Positions 32,980 to 44,213 of a stretch of 64,000 bases of DNA are shown here, in pieces. The position numbers were made by a program, and so were the translations under genes. This stretch comes from CAG-791 sp045130475 (lineage in GTDB: Bacteria > Bacillota > Clostridia > Lachnospirales > Lachnospiraceae): NCBI GenBank assembly GCA_045130475.1, contig JBGUPU010000073.1:1-64000 (forward strand), read 5' to 3'. How positions within the stretch are numbered: position 1 is the stretch's first letter; the number at the start of each line of letters is the position of its first letter. The notes below the pieces were generated by a model. That model did no database searches and had not been told where the DNA came from. It worked only from the letters and a program-made list of their open reading frames with translations.

Positions 32980-33271
32980 CCTTGTAGTTGCTGATCCTGG
33001 CGATGACCTGCTCGTGAGTGAGTTTTGCACCGGTTGCCTTGTCGGTGTAGGTGTTGGTCTTGGAGTTGATGCCGGTGCCGAGAAGGCCGGTGTTGATGTC
33101 AGCCTGGATGCCCATCTTGTCAAGAACTGTCGCGACTTCGTCGTCTCCGCCGTTCAGAGCGACTGTAGCGGGGTTCTTGGAAAGTGCGGACTGGAGCTCT
33201 TTGTACTCCTGTACTCTGCCGCCGCTGACCTCGTTCAGCTCGTCCATATTCATCTTATTGAGTTCGCTCAT
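32975..33271 (-). CDS. Double-glycine leader peptide, copy 2
   Basis: 98-residue precursor with leader ending MDELNEVSGG (Glu-8, Leu-7, Val-4, Gly-Gly) and an 80-residue mature part (19-98) identical to copy 1. The leaders differ, yet both keep the cleavage consensus. Over the roughly 240 bases coding for the mature part I count eight differences, all silent. GAGAGGATAATACG precedes the ATG. An A-rich, Lys-coding-like leader lies upstream on the minus strand. The two genes form a minus-strand insertion between uvrB and uvrA. Confidence 0.8.
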   Translation of the reverse strand: MSELNKMNMDELNEVSGGRVQEYKELQSALSKNPATVALNGGDDEVATVLDKMGIQADINTGLLGTGINSKTNTYTDKATGAKLTHEQVIARISNYKA

Positions 33272-33818
33272 CGTATTATCCTCTCTTTCTGATTCTTTTT
33301 TTGATTCTTTCTTTCCTGCTTTTTTTGCCTGATTTTTTCTTTTTGATTTTTAACGGGTCTTTTTAAGGATCTTTTTAACGGAACATTTTGCCGGAACAAG
33401 CTGCATAGCTGCCGCTCTGCCCGGCGGACCGACGCCGGAAATCCCTTACAGCGCCGCGCCCTGTCCTGTTTTCTGAGTACAATATATCAAAGAGCCTGTC
33501 ACATAACTGTCACACGGGGTTTCACAGATCACTGTCACTCTGGTCTCCGGCACGCTTCCGGCAGGGAGTGCAGCGGCAGGGATGGCTGTGTCCGCTTTTC
33601 GAAAATTTGTTCTATATTGAAAGGCCGACTTGTGATATATTAATAGCTGCACGACGCCCGCAAGCTGTTTCCTGTTTTTGCGGGTTCAGTAATGTATACG
33701 ATGCCGCCGGAAAAAAACCACGGCAGAAAATATTGTAAAAATAGAAAATTTTTACCGGTCAACAGAACCTGCCCGGGAGACGGACGGGAGCTGCAAGCAG
33801 GAATAAAGGAATTTGAAT
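33272..33818. other. Long intergenic region between peptide copy 2 and uvrA
   Basis: 547 bases without a supported gene. The left 80 bases are T-rich on the plus strand (A-rich leader of the peptide transcript). CTGTCAC occurs three times, at 33496, 33507 and 33532. An AT-rich segment near 33600-33650 (TTGAAA, then TATATTAAT) probably holds the uvrA promoter, but no spacing fits the consensus well. No LexA-type box was recognised. Confidence 0.5.
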
Positions 33819-36806
<2,988 letters not shown>

Positions 36807-36857
36807 CAGACGGACAGCCCGAAGAAGTGAAACCGTAAAAAGCAGTGGGAGACGCTG

Positions 36858-39389
36858 ATGACCGAATTCAAAGGCTTTGTATCACATATCATCTACCGGA
36901 ATGAAGGAAACAGCTACACTGTTTTCGAGATCACCCTGACCGGAGCCGGAGAGAAGAAGGGACAGGACCGCACTGCCTTTGACCTTGACGGGGCGGACGT
37001 AGGCGATGTGATCACCTGTGTCGGCTATCCCGTCTCCATCAGCGAGGGCGAGGGATGCGCCGTGGCAGGCGACTACACCACCCACCCTGTCTACGGAGAA
37101 CAGCTGCGGGTGCAGTCCTACAGGGCCGTGGCGCCGGAAAATGCCCAGGCCATGTACCGCTATCTGGCGGCGGGAAGCATCAAGGGGATCGGCTCCGCCA
37201 TGGCAGCCAGGATCGTGAAGGAATTCGGCGACGATACGCTGCGGATCATGGAGGAGGAGCCGGAAAAGCTGGCCCGGGTCAAGGGAATCAGCATGCGGAT
37301 GGCCAGAGAGATCGGCGCCCAGATGGAGGACAAAAAAGACCTTCGGGACGCCATGATCTTTCTGCAGCAGTACGGCATCGGGACCGCCCACGCGGCGCGG
37401 ATCTGGCAGGCCTACGGGACAGGCCTGTATGAGATCATGAAGAACAATCCCTACCGCCTGGCTGAAGATATCCGGGGCATCGGTTTCGCAACGGCGGACG
37501 ATATCGCCCGCAGGATCGGGATCCGGGCGGACTCGGAATACCGCATCCGGAGCGGTCTTCTGTATACTCTCTTTCTGGCCTCGGGAGAGGGGCACAGCTA
37601 TCTCCCCCGGGACGTACTCGCCCAGAGGACCTGCGCCCTGCTGCACCTTCCCGCGGAGGAAGTGCTGCTCCAGATGGACAACCTCGCTGTGGAGGGCAGG
37701 CTCCGCATCCGGCGGGGCCGCGGCGCAGCCCCCCTTCCGGATCTGACAGAAGCCGGTCCCGGCTTTGGTTTCGACGAGTCCGGTTTCACGGACGCTGCTT
37801 TCAATGAAGAGGAGTCCGCGCCCGAAGCCGGTGCGGAAGTCTATCTGACCGGTGTTTTCCGCAGGGAGCAGGAGATCGCCAGGATGCTGCTGGACCTGGA
37901 TGCCCGCATCCGGCAGACATCGAGGGACGAAAAAGCCCGCGAAAAAACAGAAAAAAAGATTGCCCGTCTGGAAAAAGAAGAGGAGATCACGCTGGATCCC
38001 CTCCAGAGAAAGGCGGTCCGGGAGGCGGCGGAAAACGCGATCCTCCTGATCACCGGCGGCCCAGGAACGGGAAAAACAACGACCATAAATACGATCATCC
38101 GCTATTTTATGAGCGAAGATCTGCGCGTTCTGCTGGCGGCCCCCACCGGACGCGCCGCAAGACGCATGTCGGAGGCCACAGGCTATCCCGCCATGACCAT
38201 CCATCGCCTTCTGGGGGTCCGGAGTGTCGGGGACGGAGACGACGAGGGAGATTTTTTCCGGAAAGAGGGACTCTCCGCCGCTTCTGCCGCATTCGGGTCC
38301 GATGATCCCTTCGGGGACACGGGAGCCGGCGCCGGCAGCGGAAAATCCGGGAATATGCAGAAATATTCCTATTTTGAGCGCGGAGAGGATAACCCTCTGG
38401 AGGCGGATGTCGTCATTATAGATGAAATGTCCATGGTGGATATGAATCTGTTCCACTACCTGCTCAAGGCGGTGCCCCCCGGCGCGCGCCTGGTGCTGGT
38501 GGGAGATGTCAATCAGCTCCCCAGCGTGGGACCCGGGTGTGTGCTGCAGGATCTGATCGAGTCGGGCGCATTCCATACCATCATGCTGCGTCATGTATTC
38601 CGCCAGGCCAGCGAGAGCGACATTGTCATGAACGCCCACCGGATCCTGGAGGGAGCCTCCCTTCCCATGGACAACAAGAGCAGGGATTTCTTCTTCCTGG
38701 AACGCGATCAGGCGCCTGTGATCTACAAACACACGGTGCAGCTGATCCGCCAGATGCTGCCCGGATATGTGGGCTGCAGGCAGGAGGACATCCAGGTCCT
38801 GACCCCCATGCGGCGCGGCAGCCTCGGCGTCGAGCGCCTCAACGAGGTCCTGCAGAGCGTCCTCAATCCGCCCGCCAAAGGAAAGAGAGAATATGTGCGC
38901 CAGGAGACAGTCTTCCGCGAGGGGGACAAGGTCATGCAGACCCGCAACAATTACCGCATCGAATGGGAGATCCGCGGCAATTTCGGTATGCCCATCGACC
39001 GCGGGACAGGCATTTTCAACGGCGACTTCGGAAGGATCGAGGAGATCGACCCGCAGAGCGAGACCATGACTGTCCTCTTCGATGAGTCGAGGACGGTGGA
39101 ATATCCTTTTTCGGAACTGGAGGATCTGGACCTGGCCTATGCCATCACGGTCCACAAATCCCAGGGCTCGGAATATCCGGCGGTCATCCTGCCCCTTTTG
39201 GCAGGCCCATCGGGGCTTTTCAACCGCAACCTTCTCTACACCGCGGTCACCCGCGCCCGCAGCTGTGTCGTCCTTCTGGGCAGCCGGGACGCCGTCGACC
39301 GCATGATCGCCAACACCCGCCGCACCCGCCGCTGGACGGGCCTGCGGGACAGGATCACGGAACTCGGCACAGGACCGGATTCCCTGTAA
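36858..39389 (+). CDS. recD2: RecD2-type ATP-dependent DNA helicase
   Basis: SF1B 5'-3' helicase of 843 residues, acting in replication and repair without RecBC. The N-terminal half has an OB-like start and helix-hairpin-helix repeats (GSIKGIGSAMAARIVKEFG, ... IRGIGFATADDIARRIGI). The motor shows Walker A GGPGTGKTTTIN, DEMSMVDMNLF, GDVNQLPSVGPG and the C-terminal ITVHKSQGSEYPAVILPL. A Gly/Asp/Ser-rich insertion of about 50 residues lies between motifs Ia and II. GGGAGA precedes the ATG; it follows uvrA by 51 bases. Confidence 0.94.
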   Translation: MTEFKGFVSHIIYRNEGNSYTVFEITLTGAGEKKGQDRTAFDLDGADVGDVITCVGYPVSISEGEGCAVAGDYTTHPVYGEQLRVQSYRAVAPENAQAMYRYLAAGSIKGIGSAMAARIVKEFGDDTLRIMEEEPEKLARVKGISMRMAREIGAQMEDKKDLRDAMIFLQQYGIGTAHAARIWQAYGTGLYEIMKNNPYRLAEDIRGIGFATADDIARRIGIRADSEYRIRSGLLYTLFLASGEGHSYLPRDVLAQRTCALLHLPAEEVLLQMDNLAVEGRLRIRRGRGAAPLPDLTEAGPGFGFDESGFTDAAFNEEESAPEAGAEVYLTGVFRREQEIARMLLDLDARIRQTSRDEKAREKTEKKIARLEKEEEITLDPLQRKAVREAAENAILLITGGPGTGKTTTINTIIRYFMSEDLRVLLAAPTGRAARRMSEATGYPAMTIHRLLGVRSVGDGDDEGDFFRKEGLSAASAAFGSDDPFGDTGAGAGSGKSGNMQKYSYFERGEDNPLEADVVIIDEMSMVDMNLFHYLLKAVPPGARLVLVGDVNQLPSVGPGCVLQDLIESGAFHTIMLRHVFRQASESDIVMNAHRILEGASLPMDNKSRDFFFLERDQAPVIYKHTVQLIRQMLPGYVGCRQEDIQVLTPMRRGSLGVERLNEVLQSVLNPPAKGKREYVRQETVFREGDKVMQTRNNYRIEWEIRGNFGMPIDRGTGIFNGDFGRIEEIDPQSETMTVLFDESRTVEYPFSELEDLDLAYAITVHKSQGSEYPAVILPLLAGPSGLFNRNLLYTAVTRARSCVVLLGSRDAVDRMIANTRRTRRWTGLRDRITELGTGPDSL

Positions 39390-39478
39390 AGCCCGGACCT
39401 GTAAAGACGGAACCTGAACAGATCAGCCTGCGCAGATCGGAAACAGCCTGAAAAAGGATAGAAAGAACGGAAAAACAG

Positions 39479-40246
39479 ATGAAGCGATTCGAGGACGGAA
39501 AAACAAATGATACTCTGTATAAAAAGATGACAGCCCCTGCCCGTCTGGCGGAGGAGCTGCTGTTTCCCCGCAGGTGTCCGGTCTGTGACAGACCGGTCCG
39601 GCCTGCGGGCGCCCTGATCTGCGCCTGCTGTGAGGGGATGCTGCAGAGGGTGCAGGCGCCGGCCTGCCGCCGCTGCGGAAAACAGCTTCGCTCATCGTCG
39701 GGCCCTCTCTGCCGGGACTGCCGCACTCTGCCCCATGTCTTTGAGCGGGGCAGCGCGGTCTTTACCTATCACAGCGCGGCGGGAGGCATCTTCCGTTTCA
39801 AGTACAGGGGAAGGCGGGAATACGGAGCCTATTACGGCAGATGCATGGCCCGGAAACTGTGTGAAACCGCGGGAGAAGACCTGCCGGATCTTCTCGTGCC
39901 TGTGCCGCTCTCCGCGCACAGACTGCACAGGCGGGGCTACAATCAGGCCCTGATCCTCGCGCAGGAAATAGGGCGCCGGACAGGGATTCCTGTCTGTGAG
40001 GGGGTCCTCCGCCGCGTGACGGATACCCTTCCCATGAAAAACATGACCCCTGCGGAACGCCAAAATAATTTGAAAAAAGCTTTTCAGGCATTTGGAAATG
40101 ATGTAAAATTAAATTCGATTATGCTTATTGATGATATATACACGACCGGAGCCACAATGGATGCCTGTGCATATGCTTTGTACAGACAGGGTGCCCGGCG
40201 TGTCTGTTTTATTACTCTTGCCGCAGGTGAAGACATCGGATCCTGA
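39479..40246 (+). CDS. comF: ComF-family phosphoribosyltransferase-like protein
   Basis: 255-residue protein of the ComFC/GntX group, linked to DNA uptake and late steps of transformation. The N-terminal zinc-ribbon Cys pairs are CPVC...CACC and CRRCG...CRDC. The C-terminal half is a phosphoribosyltransferase fold with the PRPP motif IMLIDDIYTTGATMDAC. No strong ribosome binding site before ATG 39479. It follows recD2 by 89 bases. The helicase partner ComFA is not in the window. Confidence 0.9.
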   Translation: MKRFEDGKTNDTLYKKMTAPARLAEELLFPRRCPVCDRPVRPAGALICACCEGMLQRVQAPACRRCGKQLRSSSGPLCRDCRTLPHVFERGSAVFTYHSAAGGIFRFKYRGRREYGAYYGRCMARKLCETAGEDLPDLLVPVPLSAHRLHRRGYNQALILAQEIGRRTGIPVCEGVLRRVTDTLPMKNMTPAERQNNLKKAFQAFGNDVKLNSIMLIDDIYTTGATMDACAYALYRQGARRVCFITLAAGEDIGS

Positions 40247-40305
40247 GGGGCGGAAATCACTGACGATCCGGTTTTCTGCCCGGCATATCTGTAAGAAAGG
40301 AACAT

Positions 40306-40878
40306 ATGCTGAACGAGGAGAAGATCCGTCTGATGACCCGGCTGACTGTCTATGAAGAAGGCCTGGGCATCAAGGATAAGAGGACAGCGGAATATTTTCA
40401 AAACGACTATGTACTTTCCGGATTGATCGGTTCTTTCGTGGCCGGTACACTCGCATGGGGAGTCTGTGCGGCTGTGTACTGCGGCTATTTTTTTGAGGAG
40501 ATTTTCTTCTCTGTTTACGAGAACAGGCTTGGATCATACCTGCAGCTGGCAGTGACAAGCTATATCGTATTCATCCTGCTCTTCCTTGCTTTTACCTTCA
40601 CAGTCTACTATCGGAAGAGCGCGGCGTTCGCGAGGCGGCGCATGATGTATGAACAGGATCTGAAAGAACTGGCAGAAATATGTGACCGTGAGATCGGAAT
40701 TGAGACTGGAAACGACAGTGGGAATGACATCGAAAACGAGATCATCGTTGACATTGGAAATGACATCGAAAATGAGAACATCGCTGACGTTGAAAATGAC
40801 ATCGAAAATGAGAACAGCTATGACGCTGGAAATGACATCGAAAATGAGATCGTAATCGAGGATTCAGACACGGTCTGA
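40306..40878 (+). CDS. Membrane protein with two TM helices and GNDIENE repeats
   Basis: 190 residues of unknown function. Residues 1-40 are charged (MLNEEKIRLMTRLTVYEEGLGIKDKRTAEYFQND), followed by two hydrophobic helices at about 42-65 and 82-102. A charged segment and, from about 135, tandem repeats of GNDIENE-type units follow; at DNA level a unit like GGAAATGACATCGAAAATGAG recurs with small changes. The repeat number could vary between strains by slippage. GTAAGAAAGGAACAT precedes ATG 40306. It lies between comF and the c-di-AMP genes. Confidence 0.75.
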   Translation: MLNEEKIRLMTRLTVYEEGLGIKDKRTAEYFQNDYVLSGLIGSFVAGTLAWGVCAAVYCGYFFEEIFFSVYENRLGSYLQLAVTSYIVFILLFLAFTFTVYYRKSAAFARRRMMYEQDLKELAEICDREIGIETGNDSGNDIENEIIVDIGNDIENENIADVENDIENENSYDAGNDIENEIVIEDSDTV

Positions 40879-40930
40879 TACAGGCGTCAGGCGGCCTGTC
40901 CGCACAGAGGACGTCGATAATGGAGGCACA

Positions 40931-41929
40931 ATGAACAGTAGTACCGGTATATATGGATTGAGAGAAAATCTTATACAGCTTTACAAAAGACAGGAGTTTC
41001 TGCTGCTGTCGGTATTCCGCTTTGCGGTATCCCTGGCAGTCCTGCTGCTGCTGCGCGCCCATCTCGGCGTTCACATCAGCACGGGCTCGGCGCTGAACAG
41101 TTCCCTGCTCAACGTCATCATTGCCCTGATCTGCTCCATGCTCCCGCCCGGTTTTTCCGCCGGCATTCTGGGACTTGTCCTGCTTCTGGACCTGTACAAA
41201 CTGTCGCTGGAAGCGGCAGCGGTCGGCGCGGCGATCATTTTAGTCTGCCTCCTGGTGTATTTCCGCTTTTCACCCAGAGACACCATGATCCTGCTGCTGA
41301 TGCCGGTGGCCTACGCCCTCAATCTGCACTATCTGGTGCCCATTCTGGCAGGCCTCCTGTTCGGACCCGGCGCCGCAGTGCCGGTCATCTTCGGACTTTT
41401 GTTCACCAGGTACGTGCTCCTGGTGGAAGGAAATCTTTCTGCACTTGCAGCCCCCGGAGGCGGAATGTCGATCGTCGGAGAACAGCTGATAACGAATTTC
41501 CGCAGCCTGGTGGACGGCACGGTGAACGACAAACTGATGATCTCCCTCGCGGTCGCCTTTGTGATCACAGTCATCGCAGTCTGCTTTATCCGCAGACTCG
41601 CCATTGTGAACGCGTGGCATGTCGCCATCACGGCGGGCTGCATCCTGGAGCTGGTGATCCTCCTGCTGTGTGACATGCGTCTCGATACCGGGATCGATCT
41701 CGCCTATGTATTTGTCGGAATCGTATTTTCCTTTGTGCTGGCACAGATCGTACGTTTCTTTGTCTTTAATGTGGATTACCTGCGCATAGAAAATGTTCAG
41801 TTTGAGGACGAGGACTACTATTATTATGTGAAGGCCATCCCGAAAGTTATGGTTTATTCCTCTGATCTGGAGGCGGATGAATTCAATCCTCCGGAGACCG
41901 AGACAGTTATTGATGATAACGAAGGATGA
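40931..41929 (+). CDS. Polytopic membrane protein upstream of cdaA
   Basis: 332 residues with about nine hydrophobic helices between 25 and 285 and a short acidic cytoplasmic tail. No domain I can name. It ends only 6 bases before the cdaA start and shares its direction, so it is very likely expressed with the c-di-AMP cyclase. A role as a membrane partner, transporter or sensor for c-di-AMP signalling is inferred from position only. The ATG has GGAGGCACA upstream. Confidence 0.8.
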   Translation: MNSSTGIYGLRENLIQLYKRQEFLLLSVFRFAVSLAVLLLLRAHLGVHISTGSALNSSLLNVIIALICSMLPPGFSAGILGLVLLLDLYKLSLEAAAVGAAIILVCLLVYFRFSPRDTMILLLMPVAYALNLHYLVPILAGLLFGPGAAVPVIFGLLFTRYVLLVEGNLSALAAPGGGMSIVGEQLITNFRSLVDGTVNDKLMISLAVAFVITVIAVCFIRRLAIVNAWHVAITAGCILELVILLLCDMRLDTGIDLAYVFVGIVFSFVLAQIVRFFVFNVDYLRIENVQFEDEDYYYYVKAIPKVMVYSSDLEADEFNPPETETVIDDNEG

Positions 41930-41935
41930 TAATCG

Positions 41936-43003
41936 TTGAACTTTTCATGGACTTTTTCATTTAGCGACTTCATATCACGGCTTAGAATACCCGATGTACG
42001 GTGGACAGATATTGTCGAAGTCCTGATCATAGCATATCTGACATATCATATCCTGCTGTGGGTGAAAAACACGCGTGCCTGGCAGCTGATGAAAGGAATT
42101 GCCGTACTTGTAGTAATGGGAATTCTGGCAGCTGTCTTCAACATGACCACAATTCTGTGGATCTTCCAGCACGTCGCGGGAATCGCCGTCACAGCGCTTG
42201 TGATCATTCTGCAGCCGGAATTGCGCAAAGCGATGGAGGAACTGGGCCGGAGAAATTTCCTCAGTTCCATTCTCCGCATGGAACCCGCCAAAACCGAGGA
42301 AGGGCGTTTTTCGGACCGTACAGTCAATGAACTGGTCCGCGCCTGCATCGAGATGGGACGGGTAAAGACGGGAGCGCTGATCGTGATCGAACAGACGACA
42401 CCGCTCCTGGAATATGTGCGCTCCGGAATCGAGATTGACGCAATTGTCTCCAGTCAGCTTCTCATCAATATATTTGAAAAAAATACACCGCTCCACGACG
42501 GAGCGGTCATTGTGCGCGGCAACAGAATTGTCTCCGCGACCAGCTATCTGCCGATCACATCCTCCCAGCTGGACAAAAACCTGGGAACACGGCACCGTGC
42601 CGGCGTGGGTATCTCCGAGGAGACCGACGCCCTCACTTTGATCGTCTCCGAGGAGACGGGAAATCTGAGCTATTCCTACAAGGGAAAACTCTGGAGCAAT
42701 GTGACGCCCGAGCAGCTCCGCGGAGCACTGGTGCGCCTGCAGAACAAGCTCTCCCAGGAGGAAGCTGCCAGAAATGCCGCCCGCTCGGCTTTCGGAGGGA
42801 TTTCCGAATTCGGCAGGAAGACCCTGCGCCGCACCAGATCCGGAGGATCTGCAGGTTCTGACAAGGACAGCGCCGATTCCGTGCTTCTTGAGTCCGATGA
42901 CATCCTGGAGGCCGGTGACCTTCCGGCAAGTGAGAGCGCTCCTGGGGCCGAGGATCCCCGTAAGACCGCGGATGCGGAAAAGGAAGGAGGTGCGCATGAT
43001 TGA
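41936..43003 (+). CDS. cdaA: Diadenylate cyclase CdaA (c-di-AMP synthase)
   Basis: Membrane c-di-AMP synthase of 355 residues. Three N-terminal helices span about 25-95. The DisA_N/DAC domain has the two catalytic motifs DGAVIVRGNRI and GTRHRAGVGISEETDALTLIVSEE. The C-terminus beyond about 270 is a low-complexity Ala/Ser/Asp-rich extension not normally needed. The start is TTG 41936 behind GAAGGATGAT; no in-frame ATG exists before the domain. The stop overlaps the cdaR start by 8 bases (ATGATTGA). c-di-AMP controls K+ and osmolyte uptake and wall homeostasis. Confidence 0.95.
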   Translation: MNFSWTFSFSDFISRLRIPDVRWTDIVEVLIIAYLTYHILLWVKNTRAWQLMKGIAVLVVMGILAAVFNMTTILWIFQHVAGIAVTALVIILQPELRKAMEELGRRNFLSSILRMEPAKTEEGRFSDRTVNELVRACIEMGRVKTGALIVIEQTTPLLEYVRSGIEIDAIVSSQLLINIFEKNTPLHDGAVIVRGNRIVSATSYLPITSSQLDKNLGTRHRAGVGISEETDALTLIVSEETGNLSYSYKGKLWSNVTPEQLRGALVRLQNKLSQEEAARNAARSAFGGISEFGRKTLRRTRSGGSAGSDKDSADSVLLESDDILEAGDLPASESAPGAEDPRKTADAEKEGGAHD

Positions 43004-44072
43004 GCGTATCAAAAACCTGGACCCGAATCTGCGCCTGAAGATGGCTTCCGTCCTGATCGCGATGGCGGTCTGGTATATGATCAATTATTTCAGCGACCCC
43101 GCCGTCCGCATGACGGTCAACAACGTGAACGTGGATATCCTGCACGGAGAGTCGATTGAAAAAGAGGGAGATACATACACAGTCCTGGACGATACGGACG
43201 TGATCCCCACCGTGACGATTTATGCCAAGCGGTCCGTGATCGACAAGCTGGAGTCGAAAAACGTTATTGCAACTGCGGATGTACGTCAGATAGAGGAGGA
43301 CGGTTCCGTCAGGATTTCCCTGACGACGGACAAATACTCCAACAGCATCGAGCGCATCACGGGAAGCATCAGCTACGTTCAGCTGCGGGTGGAACCTGTG
43401 GAGACCAAGTCACTGAACCTCGAAGTGGATACAATCGGATCCCCTGCGGACGGATATATTCTGCAGGAGGCATCCGCGGAACAGAACCAGGTCATTGTTA
43501 CCGGGCCCCAGTCCTACGTGGAAAGCGTCGGACGCGCGGCGGCCAGGGTTGACATAACAGATTCGGTAAGGAACATCAATTCCTATCCCGATATCATCCT
43601 CTATGATACGGAGGGTGATGAGATTACACCGGAAGAGATGAGGGCGCAGAAACTGCATCTCAATATCTCTTCTGTAAAGGTGACCGCGACGATCTATCAG
43701 ACAAAGACCGTTATCGTCACCTGCGGCTCGGAAGTGCCGATCGCAGACGGCTATAAACTGGAGTCGGGTCCGGAAGCAGACCCCGCCTACATCCAGATTG
43801 CCGGCGCGGCAGGCATCCTGCGGGATATCGACTCGATCGAAATCCCTGCGGAGGATATTGCTGACGAACCTGTCAGCAGTAATATCCACAAGGTGATCAA
43901 TATCAGCAAGTACCTTCCGGAAGGGATCACCCTGACGGATACGGATATGGAAAATATCACTGTATATGTGCGCGTCAGCAAGGATGCCGGGGAATCGGAG
44001 TCTTCTGAGACATCCGAGACATCCCGGAGCACCGATGGCGCTGTTGCAGCCTTGCATGAGGGCACATATTGA
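42996..44072 (+). CDS. cdaR: CdaR, YbbR-domain regulator of CdaA
   Basis: 358-residue protein with one N-terminal membrane anchor (about 14-33, KMASVLIAMAVWYMINYF) and three to four extracytoplasmic YbbR repeats (for example VNNVNVDILHG..., LNLEVDTIGSPADGY..., VTATIYQTKTVIVTCG...). It binds and modulates CdaA. The C-terminal tail is Ser/Glu-rich. ATG 42996 follows GGAAGGAGG and overlaps the end of cdaA. glmM, often the third gene, is not next; proS follows after 140 bases. Confidence 0.93.
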   Translation: MIERIKNLDPNLRLKMASVLIAMAVWYMINYFSDPAVRMTVNNVNVDILHGESIEKEGDTYTVLDDTDVIPTVTIYAKRSVIDKLESKNVIATADVRQIEEDGSVRISLTTDKYSNSIERITGSISYVQLRVEPVETKSLNLEVDTIGSPADGYILQEASAEQNQVIVTGPQSYVESVGRAAARVDITDSVRNINSYPDIILYDTEGDEITPEEMRAQKLHLNISSVKVTATIYQTKTVIVTCGSEVPIADGYKLESGPEADPAYIQIAGAAGILRDIDSIEIPAEDIADEPVSSNIHKVINISKYLPEGITLTDTDMENITVYVRVSKDAGESESSETSETSRSTDGAVAALHEGTY

Positions 44073-44124
44073 ATACACTATTGATCCGGCCGGTGCAATA
44101 CAGAACCGTTGGAAACGCAGCGTA

Positions 44125-44156
44125 ACATGTACACGTCCCCGGGGGCGTGTACATGT
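44125..44156. repeat. 32-bp near-perfect palindrome between cdaR and proS
   Basis: ACATGTACACG, then TCCCC GGGGG, then CGTGTACATGT: an 11-bp perfect arm and a GC core. No T-run follows; GTAAC flanks it. A related palindrome lies right after cca at 47037-47065. Confidence 0.9.
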
Positions 44157-44213
44157 AACTAAAGATCCTGTCAATACAGTCAACCGGGGATTCCCGGAGG
44201 GAGGAAATGAAAA

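Noticed and set aside
33272..33818. LexA/SOS box before uvrA
   Set aside because: No GAAC-N4-GTTC or similar clostridial box was seen; only CTGTCAC repeats.
44073..44213. T-box leader before proS
   Set aside because: The gap is only about 140 bases and lacks the conserved T-box sequence and a terminator.
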